Part shown: positions 49,701 to 60,720 of the stretch, one piece after another | Layout of the letters: each line of letters starts with the position of its first letter | Numbering within the stretch: the stretch's first letter is position 1 | From: Pseudophaeomoniella oleicola | Taxonomy: Eukaryota > Ascomycota > Eurotiomycetes > Phaeomoniellales > Phaeomoniellaceae | NCBI GenBank assembly: GCA_003868215.1 | Contig: QWDQ01000086.1 | Location: 1 to 64,000 of the forward strand | Length of the DNA stretch: 64,000 nucleotides | Direction of reading: 5' to 3' | Made by a program: the position numbers and the translations under genes | Notes under the pieces: generated by a model | Told to the model about the DNA's origin: nothing | The model's input: the letters and a program-made list of their open reading frames with translations, nothing else | Databases searched by the model: none

Positions 49701-50423
49701 GCCCGCGCATATCATTCTCCGGAGTGATTTCATGAGATTATTAATACACTTCAAAATGGGAATTTGCTGGCTAGAAGAGAGTCTTGTGCAGTGGTTGCAT
49801 AGCCAGGCGTAGCAGTCCGTAGAGATAGGCAAACTGATGATGAAATTGAAAGTCCGCACCATCAACGGTCCACCCGGACTTTTGAGAGATTGCAGTCAAG
49901 CTCGTGATGGTAATTTGGATAGTCTAGATGCTGCTTAAAAACGATGTTAACTGACAATAGGGTTTAACCCTCTTGGAGTCCAGGAATAAACGAGTTTTGA
50001 CTGAGTCAGCTGCTCACTCCTCTTGGTGTGCTTCCTTGTCATGAGCCATTGAAGCTTTCATCCGGAATAGCTATGGGCGCTTCAGTGTTCCTTATATGCT
50101 TTGTGGACGGTCATTCAGTCTTCGAGATTGGATAGGTAGATGCGCCAGCTGTTTGAACGTCCAGGGCATCGTTCTTTCAATATATCATTGCCTGGAAAGC
50201 TTGGATGACAGCTTGGTGGTCGCAATGTACAGTGAACGTCCCGTGATCGGCGTATCATGGTAGCTTGTTGACCGTCCTTATGGATACGACAGTCTCCGGT
50301 TCAGTAGACCAGCACCGCCTCTAAGCTGGTTTTGCAGCTTGAGGTAGGCACAGCACCGGGCGCTCCTTTCTGTCTTCTTGGAATATACGTACTGCTGCGT
50401 CAAAGTTAGTTTCCTTGCTACCG

Positions 50424-51683
50424 TCAACATAGAAAGTAAACTCTTCGTCGAGTCAGAGTAGGTTGACAACAGAGCTTTGGATTTATGATCCCGCAGTCAA
50501 ATGCTGTTTGAACGGCTTTGATATCTTCCGAAGCCGCGTAAATCTCGAGTGTTTGACCTGCGGCATGGGCTTCGCGTTCCGTGGTTTCTTTCAGATGCTC
50601 TTTTGAGTCCTTTCGTTTTGAGACGATTGAGTGCATTGCTGATGACGGCACATGGCAATGAACTCGTCGTAGAGACCAAAGAAACCCAGAGCATGCTCAA
50701 CCTATTTCAGACTGGTAAGGACCGACCAGTTACAGACGACTTCAATCCTTTTCTTCATCATACTAAGGCCTAATCAAGGAAGTGATACCTAGACGTTTGG
50801 ATGGAAGGGTAAGTGAAATGGCGCTGTCTGGCGTTCACGGTTATCTCTGACCTCTCCAGGAGGGTGAGCCTCTCGTTCAAATACTGAATACGCTCCCTTT
50901 TGGAGCGAGCTGGAAATACTGCAGGGAAGACCTGGCCTAATAGGAGGCGTTGGACACTATCTTGTTCCATTAGGGGATCTATGACTTTGTTGATAGCTTT
51001 TTGATATCACCGCGACAAGATGTAACAGGTTTGCTCAAGTCTAGACAAGTCGGCATCAGCTCTGAGGGATAAGCACGTCGACACTGTTGTTGAAAATACC
51101 TATTTATTCAGCACAAACACGCTGTTCGTACTCCTGTTCACTAATTGAGACCTTGGTTTCTCCCTCGAAAAGGGCCTGGATGAAAAGAGCGGGTTTGTCG
51201 TCTGGGGATACCAAGCCAATCTTCCATATCCATACTTCAAAATGCGCTCACTGTCCTGGGCGCATAAGTAGATAGGTGGTTCCACAAAGATGCCAGCTAC
51301 CAGTTTCTTGCCCTGATCACGCCCGCAGCGGACAGTGAGGACTCTTCCGGCATAGTTTGAACCTCGACACTTGGGCAATATTGTAGTAACTCCCTGCGAC
51401 GGATAAGGGATGGTCCTATCCAGGGATGAAGTGTGCAAAACAATAAGAAGAAGACCCTGGAGCACGTGAAGGAGAGGAAAATAGTCGAGGCGAGGCGAAG
51501 GTAATGGGCTATGAGGCAATGGTGGAAGCCATGTAGGTGCGGGGGTCGCAAGGAGGCTGAGGCGGGCAGGAAGAAAGCTAAGCGAGAGAAAAGAAGGCTG
51601 AGCGACAAGTAATACTTGCATTGGCTTTGATCGTAAACTACCAGGCGGCGATATGGGCCAACCTGATGGAAACGCTGAGTCAA
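50424..51683 (-). pseudogene. Probable decayed gene or unresolved multi-exon gene
   Basis: Minus-strand blocks with coding-like composition: an ATG at 51683 (MTQRFHQVGPYRRLVVYDQSQ), a block around 51370-51100 (AGRVLTVRCGRDQGKKLVAG and on), one at 50970-50770 (SVQRLLLGQVFPAVFPARSK), and one at 50651-50424 (HLKETTEREAHAAGQTLEIY). Order and spacing would suit a gene read right to left, but the junctions do not all work. Family not recognised. Confidence 0.33.
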
Positions 51684-53169
51684 AGTGAAGATATCCCAGA
51701 TGAAGCGAGCATAGAAATACTCGCCTGCATGATCCTCGACAGGGGAGGGAGGCTTATTGTGTTATCTCTTTAATACCTCTTGGTGCTCGTTAGGCCGATG
51801 TGTACACCATCTCATCACCTTCAGTCCTTGCCCTTGCTCTTTGATATTGGGGATAGTTGTGAATCGACTCTCGTCCAAGATCTTGTGAGCATCTGAAGTC
51901 AACCATATACAATTAGCCGGGCTCTCTGCAACCAAGTCTCCTATGCGCCCACCAACGTTTGCATACTGCTCTCATTCGATCTGTTCCGAGCCATGGCTTT
52001 TCCGCGCGAGGGAAGATGTGTGCAAACTCCAGAGCAAGTTGGTGTTCGCTGCGACATGCCTTGCGAAGACAGCCCGTAGCCATGGCGATTGGCGACTACG
52101 TCGTTCGCGTTTTGCTAATGTAAAGGAGCAACTGGTCTATGCGAAAACGGACCGACTTTCGAAATTCGCGGCTACTGGCCATGGCTTGTCGGTTCTCTGT
52201 TTGTTGGTGTACCGGATGGCGCCAGCGTGTTGACTGCATCGGGCACTTTGGTGGTAGGCGCGGGGAGGAGGCTCGCCTACCATTTTGACGTTGACTTTAA
52301 GAGGGAAAAGAGGCGCTGCTAGTAACGTATATATTGCCATTCATAATAGCAGAGGCATGTCAGAAGATAGGACGCAGCTTATCATATCCTGGAGCGACTC
52401 GAATTCTGATATTGAGACTCCCAAGGCTCTTGTCTATCAGATTGCGTGATCCATGTTGACATGTAGGATTTTCCTCACTTCTAAATGTCAGAGAGTAATA
52501 GAAGCTTCTGTAGATGGAGATGTTTTTGTTTTTTTGCCCACACGATATTCATCCAGGAACGATCTTTTTTTCTTATTAAAAAAAATAAAAAAAATAAGTC
52601 ATCGATGACTCGAACACCGACCCCGAGATAAGGATACATCAAGGTTATATCATTCTTTATTATGATCTTGTCGCGATTTGGGGAAGTATAGCCAGCTATC
52701 CATCCGTATTAAACCACCATCATACTCTCTAATGATCTCTCCTTGGTATGAGAATTGCATTTCGATGTTATATATACCTGCTGAGATGTGGAAATCATAA
52801 CGTAATCTTATGTCTTCCTTACCTATACATGACACGATCTCTTAAAAGGAAAACATGTCACCTTTCATATCCAGTATAGCATATCCAGTATAGAACACTC
52901 ATGGCTGCCCCAGCGCATCATCACTCAGACCACTTGTCATGGAGCGGGGGACAACCGCAGATTCTTCATTGAGAACATCTACTGAGCACTTAAGTTACCC
53001 TGCTGCTAAACCAAATTATTGGACCGGTCACGACAACTACGAAGTATAGGTATCCAAACTGCTGGCTTCAATACCTATCTAGGTATTCATCATCAACACC
53101 GCTTAAGTCACCGTACAATTGCAAATTGTAACTAGTACCGCCCCATCAATGCTCCCTCCAACGTGCTTC

Positions 53170-53708
53170 CTAAACAGTTCTAACCGAATAGCTTCTGGAC
53201 ACGTTTTGGTCGCGATAGGCCTGCTCGATGTATAGATGATAGTGGTTACTATCGGCAGCGTTGATAGCCAATATATGTCTTTCCAGCGGCCTATCGTTAT
53301 CCAATATATGGCGTCTCTCATTCTCGAGGCTACGGAGATAGTCGCTACGAGATGATGTCTGGTGGGGGAGCAGCGTGCAAATCGCGTTCAAAAGATGGTG
53401 GCGTAAGTGAGGGCAGAGATGCAGGCTGCGCAGGAATGGAGGTTTTCGGGGGTGGATCGATTGTACTGGTTCCTCTTCTACCAGCGATTCCTGTGTAATC
53501 TCTGGCTGTGGTTATGTATGTATTCCTCCTCTTGTCGCATGCGTTCTGGGTGGTAAGGTTTCAGGTCTTCCCAGGTTTGAAAGGTCTCGTTGGGATACCG
53601 GTTGTCGCGGTATGTAGGGGTGTTCAAGGAACAGTTGATTGATGCGCATAGGCTCGATGCAAGCGGGTGGGTTCTGCTGGCTTGTCGCCGCTCAGGACAA
53701 GCTGTCAT
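53170..53708 (-). CDS. Small spliced orphan gene, 160 residues
   Basis: Exon 1 53708-53482, intron 53481-53426 (gtagaa to gcgcag, 56 bp), exon 2 53425-53170; the combined length is 483 nt in one frame. The protein is rich in Arg, His, Asn and Tyr (WEDLKPYHPERMRQEEEYIH, then ENERRHILDNDRPLERHIL), with a few Cys in the first half. It has no membrane segment and no recognised domain. The splice junction is inferred only from frame, so the model needs transcript support. Confidence 0.42.
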
Positions 53709-54095
53709 AGCGTATTGAGGTTATCGTGAGGATGGATCAGTCGAATGGAAAGCACGGTGCATTTGGGGCATCAACTACACCAAAGTGTTGATCGCTTCCA
53801 GACCTGCGCACTTTGAATCTGGTAGTAACACTTTGATGTGGTTAATGCCCTCGAAACGTAGAAATTAGTACTAGGTAACAAAAGATGGCTGTGACAGATA
53901 TGATCCTGACTTTCATGGAGAGAGAAAGATGGAAAGCTGTGAGGTATTATTAGGTGGAGAAGGTTGGTGGCTCATAGGGAAGACAGACCCGATTTCGTAA
54001 AAGCAACATCTGTAGAGCTCAACGGTCCTCTTAATCAGAGTCAGTGGGATGTACGAGTATTACAGACGCAGGAGGAAGAAAGTAAATATATATAA
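53709..54095. other. Intergenic region, 0.39 kb
   Basis: Spacer between two minus-strand genes; no feature seen. Confidence 0.4.
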
Positions 54096-54935
54096 TTATT
54101 TCATTACCTGCTTCAGGAACAAGACCATGTCGTCCATGCCCTGCGGCTCATTCAGCCAATGCCCTCCATCATTATATGTCTTCCAATCCACTCGAAATCC
54201 GAGACTCTCCAAAGAGCGCCGCAAAGCCTCTCCGTTTCGTATAGGTACCACGTCGTCGTCTTTGCAGTGGGCAAGGAATATCGGGGTACTTTGTAACGGC
54301 GTCTCTTGAGACATCGTCACTGATGGACGCGTATCTTCGTTGGTTGGGATTGGTATACCGATCTGATCTCGAAATCTCTGTAGTAAGCTATCATTTCCAT
54401 TTAATATTTTCATGATACACTCAAAATCGGTCTGGAAGGGCATCCAACTCGAGAGCCCAATGAATCCTCCCAGCGGTCTGCAGCTGGCCAGTAAGGCGAA
54501 GATTGCAGTTGCACACCCTTGGCTGATACCACCGAGGATAATGCGTTCTGGCGGCAGTATAACTGCCTCGTTGCGTATGATGTTAAGAACTTCAATTACG
54601 CTCTCTCTCAAGCCAGCAAACTGTAGTTCCTCCCGTTCCTGAGGCTCCTCAACAGACCATATGTCGAACCATTGTGACACTTCCATCTCAAAGCGGGTGG
54701 ACATGCGCAGCCTTGAGGATGGGAACACCCACTTCACCGTAGGAAAAATCTCCGGAAGTGTCCGATCATCTGAGGCCTGACTCTCAAAGAGCTCCTCTGC
54801 AAATTCAGGTGCTGTACTGTCTCTGCCGTGAAGTAGAATTATCGTATGAGAATGCTGTTGCTGCGGAGCGATGGTGATGGTGTCACCCATCGCCGTCTTC
54901 ATTTGGGACACTTCGAAGGCTGCCAAACCCTGCAT
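54096..54935 (-). CDS. Alpha/beta-hydrolase, acyl-protein thioesterase/phospholipase-carboxylesterase type
   Basis: Serine hydrolase of 279 residues, cytosolic (no signal peptide). The family cleaves acyl thioesters, lysophospholipids or small carboxylesters. TIILLHGRDS at 31-40 forms the oxyanion region, and IILGGISQGCATAIF places the nucleophile at Ser138. LAHCKDDDVVP gives Asp227, and YNDGGHWLNEP gives His259. FPSSRLRMSTR and the WFDIWS segment are typical of the acyl-protein thioesterase group. All three catalytic residues are present. Later in-frame ATGs (54902, 54890) could be used instead. It lies head-to-head with the NLR-like gene, about 975 bp between starts. In some fungal incompatibility loci an alpha/beta-hydrolase (SesB type) is coupled to an NLR; a similar pairing here is inference. 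Confidence 0.88.
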   Translation of the reverse strand: MQGLAAFEVSQMKTAMGDTITIAPQQQHSHTIILLHGRDSTAPEFAEELFESQASDDRTLPEIFPTVKWVFPSSRLRMSTRFEMEVSQWFDIWSVEEPQEREELQFAGLRESVIEVLNIIRNEAVILPPERIILGGISQGCATAIFALLASCRPLGGFIGLSSWMPFQTDFECIMKILNGNDSLLQRFRDQIGIPIPTNEDTRPSVTMSQETPLQSTPIFLAHCKDDDVVPIRNGEALRRSLESLGFRVDWKTYNDGGHWLNEPQGMDDMVLFLKQVMK

Positions 54936-55910
54936 AAAGATCTTGGAATGGAATCATGGGATTCTGCATTGCTGTAGATAGGGAATTCTTCAAGGTATGA
55001 AGTTTTATATCATGATTTCTTCATTCTTTGATGGAGGTTGAGGTTACTGGACATTCTCAAATTCGACTCTATTAGGCATAGTGCATGATCTTATCGATAA
55101 GCGATCTTATCACTGCGAACTTCTCCCTCAACGCCAATCAACCATTTAGCAGTCTAATACCTATGCATCACATATCAAAAGAGGGAAGAGTCACAGTCTT
55201 GGTTTATCATTGGAATCGCTTTCAAAAGCTTTGACTCACATCATCTTGCAAGGGTAGTGTTGTTATGAATAAAAGGAACCAGACCACGCCCAGCCTTTGC
55301 GGTGAAACCCCGCCCGCTTATCGCAGCCGAACGAACAACCACTTTGAAAGTTAAGCACACCACATCAAGAATCAGAGCTGAGGGAAACTGTCAAAGAACG
55401 TGGAGAGTCTATTGTGTAGATTTCCTGCGGTGTCCAATGGATATCGTATCACATGTGAGCCTGTTGGAATTGATGGGCGCCTAGAGAACGCTCAGGATTG
55501 GTTCAGAATGCGATCCCAGTCCGTGATGGGGGCCCAACGAGGCTGAAGGCGCATCAGCCTCGTGAAGTGCCCTCATCTCCCCTCCAGAACTGCAGGACTG
55601 GTCTTTCATTATCCTCATGATCACCCTGTTGCTCTTGATGCTACAGGCGATGCCGAAGTCCAGAGTCTTTTGCAAAACCTGACTACTTTACAATCATCTA
55701 TCGCGACTACATATCCATGCTTAGCCTCGGCATCTTATGTTGAAAGACACTGTGAGATTTCACTCAGATCAAGGTTACTATCCGTCATCCGAGGATTAGC
55801 GACACAGCTGACTGACAGTAGCGTGATAAGAGTCCATACTCATCCAGGCACTATATGCGCAAGACTGAATTACAGTTAGAACTGCAGCAAGCACGACACT
55901 TGATTCCATC
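54936..55910. promoter_or_regulatory. Divergent promoter region, hydrolase / NLR
   Basis: 975 bp shared by the two divergent genes. Open frames inside (for example 55562-55879) look like chance. No clear TATA box; a CA-rich stretch lies directly before the NLR start (caagcacgacacttgattcc). Confidence 0.4.
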
Positions 55911-58888
55911 ATGGCCGAAACCGACAACCCCGCCAAACCGCGCCTCCCATTACATGAATATACTATTGGTTGGATCAGCGCTTTACCCATCGAGCTCGCC
56001 GCTGCGGCTGAACTACTCGATGACGAACATGAGTCACCACCCCCTCAAGACAATAACCCGACATTATACACCCTAGGTTGCATGAAGGGCCACAATGTGG
56101 TGATAGCTTGTCTTCCCGCCGGACTCATTGGCACTTCGTCTGCGGCGAGGGTGGCGCAAGGTATTATTGACCGATTCCCCAACGTCAGGATTGGCCTGAT
56201 GGTAGGAATTGGTGGCGGCGTGCCATCAGACAATATGGATATCCGTCTTGGAGACGTGGTTGTTAGTCAGCCGGGGAGTGGTGACGGTGGTGTTCTGCAG
56301 TACGACATGGGAGAACGCCTCCCTAACGGAAGATTTCAACAAACGAGTCATCTTGACAAACCTCCCGTGCTATTGCTGAGCGCATTATCCCAAGTGCGAT
56401 CGAATCATCTTCGAGGACGGAGTATGTTCCCGCAGTCTATCTCCCAGCTCCAAAAGCTTTCAAATTTCAGTCGCGACGAAGCAGGGCCAGATCGACTATT
56501 CGAATCAACTTATCAACACAAGAAGGGACCAAGTTGTGCTGCGTGTGACCCGGAAAGTCTTATTGAAAGAGAGTCGCGCTCGACGGCGAAACTGGTACAA
56601 ATCCATTATGGAACTATTGCGTCGGGAAACACGCTGATGAAGGATGGAGTGGAGCGTGATCGGACTCGTGATGAACTCGGCGGCAACATTCTTTGCTTCG
56701 AGATGGAGGCGGCAGGACTGATGAACGGATTTCCTTGCCTAGTCATCCGTGGCATCTGTGATTATGCCGACTCGCATAAGAACAAGAGATGGCAGCCGTT
56801 CGCAGCAGCAACTGCGGCTGCTTATGCCAAAGAGATTTTATCAGTCATCCCGCCAAAAGATGTGGCGCATCTGGCACCGGTGAAAGGTACGCAACAACCT
56901 TCTTCATAGACCATGGCTTAGGTTGTTATGATACAACACGATAAAGCTAGTTCGCAATCCGCTGATAGAATCAATGTACTGATTGATCGTCAGCTCCATG
57001 GCTTGTTCCTTTCAACAGAAATCCCCAATTCACCGGACGGAACGACATCCTTGAGAAGCTACATGCAGGTCTTGAGGATCCCGAGCGTCACTCCCGTATG
57101 GTAGTCCATGGGCTCGGGGGTAGTGGTAAAAGCGCCGTTGCCATCGAATTTGCCTATCAAACACGAGATCGGGATGCTGGCTGTGCTGTTTTTTGGGTAT
57201 CAGCATTTTCCGTTGAACGATTCAAAGACTCTTATTGCGAGATTGCCAGATGCTTGGAGATTCCCGGCGCAGAAGATCCTCAGAAGAGTATCCTCGAACC
57301 TGTCAGACGCAAGCTAAGCGGAGATGATCAACGAAGATGGCTAATGATTGTTGATAATGTGGATGACAAACACGTTCTGTTTGATGTTGATGGGATAACA
57401 CATCAACGCCTGATTGATTATCTGCCTCTGGCTCGCCATGGCATGGTCTTGATTACCACCAGAAGATACGATGTGGCGACCAGGATGGCAACAACAATCA
57501 CCGATGTCTTTACACTTACACAATTGACGCCAACTGAAGCGATACAGTTTTTGACAGTTGCTTTACGACCTCTCCTGATGTCACCAGATCGGGATGTTGT
57601 AATTGCATTCTTAGAAAAACTGACTTATTTACCTCTTGCTATAGCACAAGCTGTCGCATATATGAACACGAACAGTACCACGTTGAGAAAATATATTGAT
57701 ATTGCTCACCATGATGACGCTATCACCAATGCTCTCAGTAAGGATTTTGAGGACCAGTGGCGAGACCGTGACTCACATAGCGCTGTTATCACTACGTGGT
57801 ATATCTCTTTCAATCAGATCAGGAAAGATTATCCACTTGCGATCAAGTATCTTTCCTATATTGCCTGTATCGCCTCTCAGGACATTCCAGATCCAATATT
57901 CCCGTGGAGTTCACATTCGTTAGATCGGCAGGAAGCTATCGGGACATTAAAAGGATACGATTTCCTATATGAACAAAAGGTCCCTGGCTACTATGACGTG
58001 CATCCACTGGTCCACCTCGTGCTGAGAACCTGGTTCAAGAGGGATGGCCGTTGGAATGGTTTGATTCGAACCACAGTACAACGACTGTTGGAGATCGTCC
58101 CCTACGGTGACCACCAAGGCTGGCAAGTTTATGTGAGAATTATCCCTCACGCGAAAGAAGTCATGAGTTTTCCGGAAAATGAGGAAGATGAGCAAACAAT
58201 CAATCTTCTTGATCTAGTCGCCAGTTGCGAACATTTTCTTGGACAATACATACAAGCAGGTACTCATTTGAAGCGAGTCTGGATCTGGCGGGAAAAGAAC
58301 CATGGTCCGGAACACCGTGATACCTTACGCAGTCAAAACAATCTGGCAGTGATCTACCAGAAGCAAGGTCAATGGGAGGAAGCAGAGAAGCTTCAGATAC
58401 AGATAATGGAAATAGAGCAGCGAGTATTAGGCCCAGAACATCCTAATACCTTATACAGTCAGAACAATTTGGCATCGATTTATCTAAACCAAGGTCGATG
58501 GGAGGAAGCAGAGAAGCTTCAAATACAGGTTATAAAGACGAGTCAGCAAGTATCAGGCTCGGAACATCCTGATACCTTAGCCAGTCAGAACAATTTGGCA
58601 TCAATTTATCGAAATCAAAATCGATGGGACGAAGCAGAAAAACTTCAGATACAGGGAATGGAAATAGGAAAACGAGTACTTGGCCCGGAACATCCTGATG
58701 TCTTAATCTGTCAGAGCAATTTGGCAATTAATTACTGGAAACAAGGGCGTCACCAAGAAGCTCTTGTTTTGATGAGACAATGTGTAGAGGTATCCCTCCG
58801 CAGGCTCGGGGAAGAGCATCCAGAATCACGTCATAGGGTTGCGACTTTGGAAATTTTGGAGGAAGAACTTAAGGACAGTGCTGTCTGA
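55911..58888 (+). CDS. NLR-like STAND protein: PNP, NB-ARC, TPR
   Basis: Cytosolic signal-transducing NTPase of the kind fungi use in heterokaryon incompatibility and probably in defence. Exon 1 55911-56886, intron 56887-56993, exon 2 56994-58888, giving 956 residues. The N-terminal purine-nucleoside-phosphorylase-like domain (about 15-315) keeps GWISALPIELAAA, VGIGGGVPS, DIRLGDVVVS, CFEMEAAGL and RGICDYADSHKN. The NB-ARC domain opens with PFNRNPQFTGR, then P-loop GLGGSGKS (about 365-372), Walker B LMIVDNVDD (about 442-450), ITTRR, the GLPL-like YLPLAIAQA and the MHD-like VHPLVHLV near 660. Four 42-residue TPR units cover about 762-930. Every domain looks complete, so the protein may be functional. 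What it senses is unknown; the N-terminal domain is the likely effector. Confidence 0.93.
58304..58807 (+). repeat. Four 126-bp tandem repeats coding TPR units
   Basis: Units begin at 58304, 58430, 58556 and 58682, exactly 126 bp apart, each starting with a GP/GSEH-type codon run. Units 2 and 3 are nearly identical at DNA level over long stretches (cagtcagaacaatttggcat). Such homogenised repeats are typical of fungal recognition domains. Confidence 0.9.
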
Positions 58889-59589
58889 ATCCTATCATGC
58901 TTGTTACTATCATAAGACCGCAATAAGTGAATCCGCTGCTTTTCTACTGTGTTGCTCTCATATACTCATGTTGATATAACATGTTCTCGATAATGTATGT
59001 TGAGTTGTAGTGCCAGCTGCTAAACATTGGATACTGTGATATAGGAGAAGCATTGCGCTCAGTAAAGATAGGAGAATTGCCGTAAGAATGATATGAGTTC
59101 TCAGAGTACTGGAGAGATCTGGTTTATGGATTGACCGCTGCTGGGCTCTCTTGAATGTAGAGAGTCATCAAGGTTCCAGTTATCAGTCTCTCAAAATATT
59201 GGCCCTTTTCGAAACTTGGCTGACTTAAAAGCGTAAGAATGATTCTATTCAGTATTCATCACTGACAAAATTGATAGAGTTGATGTTCCTGTTTAAGGTC
59301 ACCCAGCAACCACTATGATTATTGACTTGACTCTGCCTAAACTTAAGATTGAGTTCAGGAAGCTTGGTAGGTAAACACAGACGTGATTTCGTACGACTGT
59401 AGCTTCCCTGAGGGTGTTGGGTGTTTGAGGAAGGAAGATCGTGTTTGAAGGAAAGCTTATCGATCCATAGCTTCAAGACGTAGTCGTTTCTCGCCAGATA
59501 ATCAGTCACACTGCGAAAGTAAGTATTCGTTATCTCTTCCGAGTACCGGTTGTGTGAGCAGCAAGGAACTGCATTGATAACAACGTCAG
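58889..59589. other. Intergenic region, 0.7 kb
   Basis: Spacer between the NLR-like gene and the nuclease gene, on the same strand. No gene seen; the minus-strand frame at 59249-59509 is not supported. Confidence 0.4.
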
Positions 59590-60288
59590 ATGACCTCGAA
59601 ACGCAAAAACGCGAAAACCCCTCGAATTCAAATCTCCTCCTCCCCTACTCCTATATCGTTCGATCACCCAGTTGAGCCAACAACACCGGACGGCCCACCA
59701 CAACCGGCAGACGTAGTGGAACCGTGGGTACAGGACCAGAGTCGGCCAGTGTCAGCCACTGCAAGGGAGCTGAGGAGCGTCACGCCAGCAATGGCGTTGA
59801 TGACTCTGAAGCAACTAATTGATGGCTACGCGGCCGGCTCAGGGATGATTGTACCCGCAGCTGAAACCAATTCCAAAGGTTGTGTGCTGGCTCGGAAGGT
59901 AGCGAACCGCGCAGTGAATGGATATATCCAGATTCCTCCAATCGGTTTTCTCAAGGAGCACCGAACAGGTGCTAAAACACTGCCGCAGAATGCCCATCGT
60001 TTGGCTGTCATCGCCCACAAGTCCAAAGAGGATGCCGATCGACTTCTTTATGGCGGCTACCATGCCAGCCATCTCTGCCACGAGCCATTGTGCATTCTTG
60101 CCAACCATATCCATGTCGAATCAAAGAGGGCAAATGAAGCACGGAAGATGTGCAAGGGTCGCCTCTTGGTTAGGACAACAATTTCTGGTGTGAGGTTTCG
60201 ACTCGATCCAAAGCCCTGCTTGCATGATCCACCGTGCCTCGCAGACATTGAACAACGTGAGGCAGTGGCTCTCAACCGCAGTATGTGA
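59590..60288 (+). CDS. His-Me finger nuclease of the I-PpoI type (zinc-binding loop homing endonuclease fold)
   Basis: Single-exon protein of 232 residues. The first 55 residues are basic and Pro/Ser-rich. The core YGGYHASHLCHEPLC ... NHIHVES ... RANEARKMC ... PCLHDPPC matches I-PpoI. The catalytic His is at 161 and the metal-binding Asn at 182. The first zinc site is C98 (less sure), C163, C168 and H173; the second is C188, C210, H212 and C216. Spacing within each cluster equals I-PpoI (H98, C100, C105, H110, N119, C125, C132, H134, C138), with one longer loop between C188 and C210. It is therefore a complete DNA nuclease by motif, free-standing in the chromosome with no intron or intein around it. 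Similar domains occur in many fungal genomes; their role is unclear. Confidence 0.87.
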   Translation: MTSKRKNAKTPRIQISSSPTPISFDHPVEPTTPDGPPQPADVVEPWVQDQSRPVSATARELRSVTPAMALMTLKQLIDGYAAGSGMIVPAAETNSKGCVLARKVANRAVNGYIQIPPIGFLKEHRTGAKTLPQNAHRLAVIAHKSKEDADRLLYGGYHASHLCHEPLCILANHIHVESKRANEARKMCKGRLLVRTTISGVRFRLDPKPCLHDPPCLADIEQREAVALNRSM

Positions 60289-60720
60289 AGACTTGCTCAT
60301 GGAAAAGGTGAGTCGCATCAATCATTTAGGCAAACCTCATGACTGATGCATGTCCCTGTTGGATAAAAGGCTTGCAGGGAATATAAACCGCCCCAAAAAG
60401 AGGATTAAAACGATTGGTTCGTCTCTTCGTGCATATGCAAGCATGTTGGTGAGATTCATGATATGCATCTCGGACTCCGAACAGCAAAAGCAAACAAACA
60501 AAGGACTCATGATCAATATGTCAAATTGCGCCTTCTGCTGCCTCAATTAGTGTAGAAATCATCCAGGTAAGGTGGTGACTTACTGAATGTAAGGTGTTAT
60601 AATTTTCAATATTCACCTTTCCTACTGCTCCGTCTAGAAATTTATTCTACCTCAGCCATCTTCACTTTATTTGTCCATCAACTCAACAATCCTGAAAAAC
60701 AGACGGACGAAGATTGATCA
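60289..60720. other. Intergenic region, 0.43 kb
   Basis: Spacer between two plus-strand genes; no feature beyond AT-rich leader sequence before 60721. Confidence 0.4.

Larger units (their letters stand above)
48306..53169. other. Gene-poor 4.9-kb region with coding fragments
   Basis: No intact gene could be built. Two minus-strand zones (48815-49700 and 50424-51683) contain protein-like blocks and are listed as likely remnants. The rest is spacer, with T- and A-runs at about 52527-52597. Confidence 0.45.

Noticed and set aside
50278-50470. RNase H-like D-G-S motif in a minus-strand frame, hinting at a retroelement
   Set aside because: The motif is very short, further RNase H residues are missing and no reverse transcriptase or terminal repeats lie nearby.
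52560-52640. tRNA or SINE on the minus strand (B-box-like GTTCGAGTC near 52606-52617, followed by a T run)
   Set aside because: No A box, no paired acceptor or T stem and no cloverleaf could be drawn.
48306-60288. Starship-type giant mobile element carrying the NLR as cargo
   Set aside because: NLRs are common cargo, but no DUF3435 tyrosine-recombinase captain, terminal repeats or target-site duplication was seen in the window.
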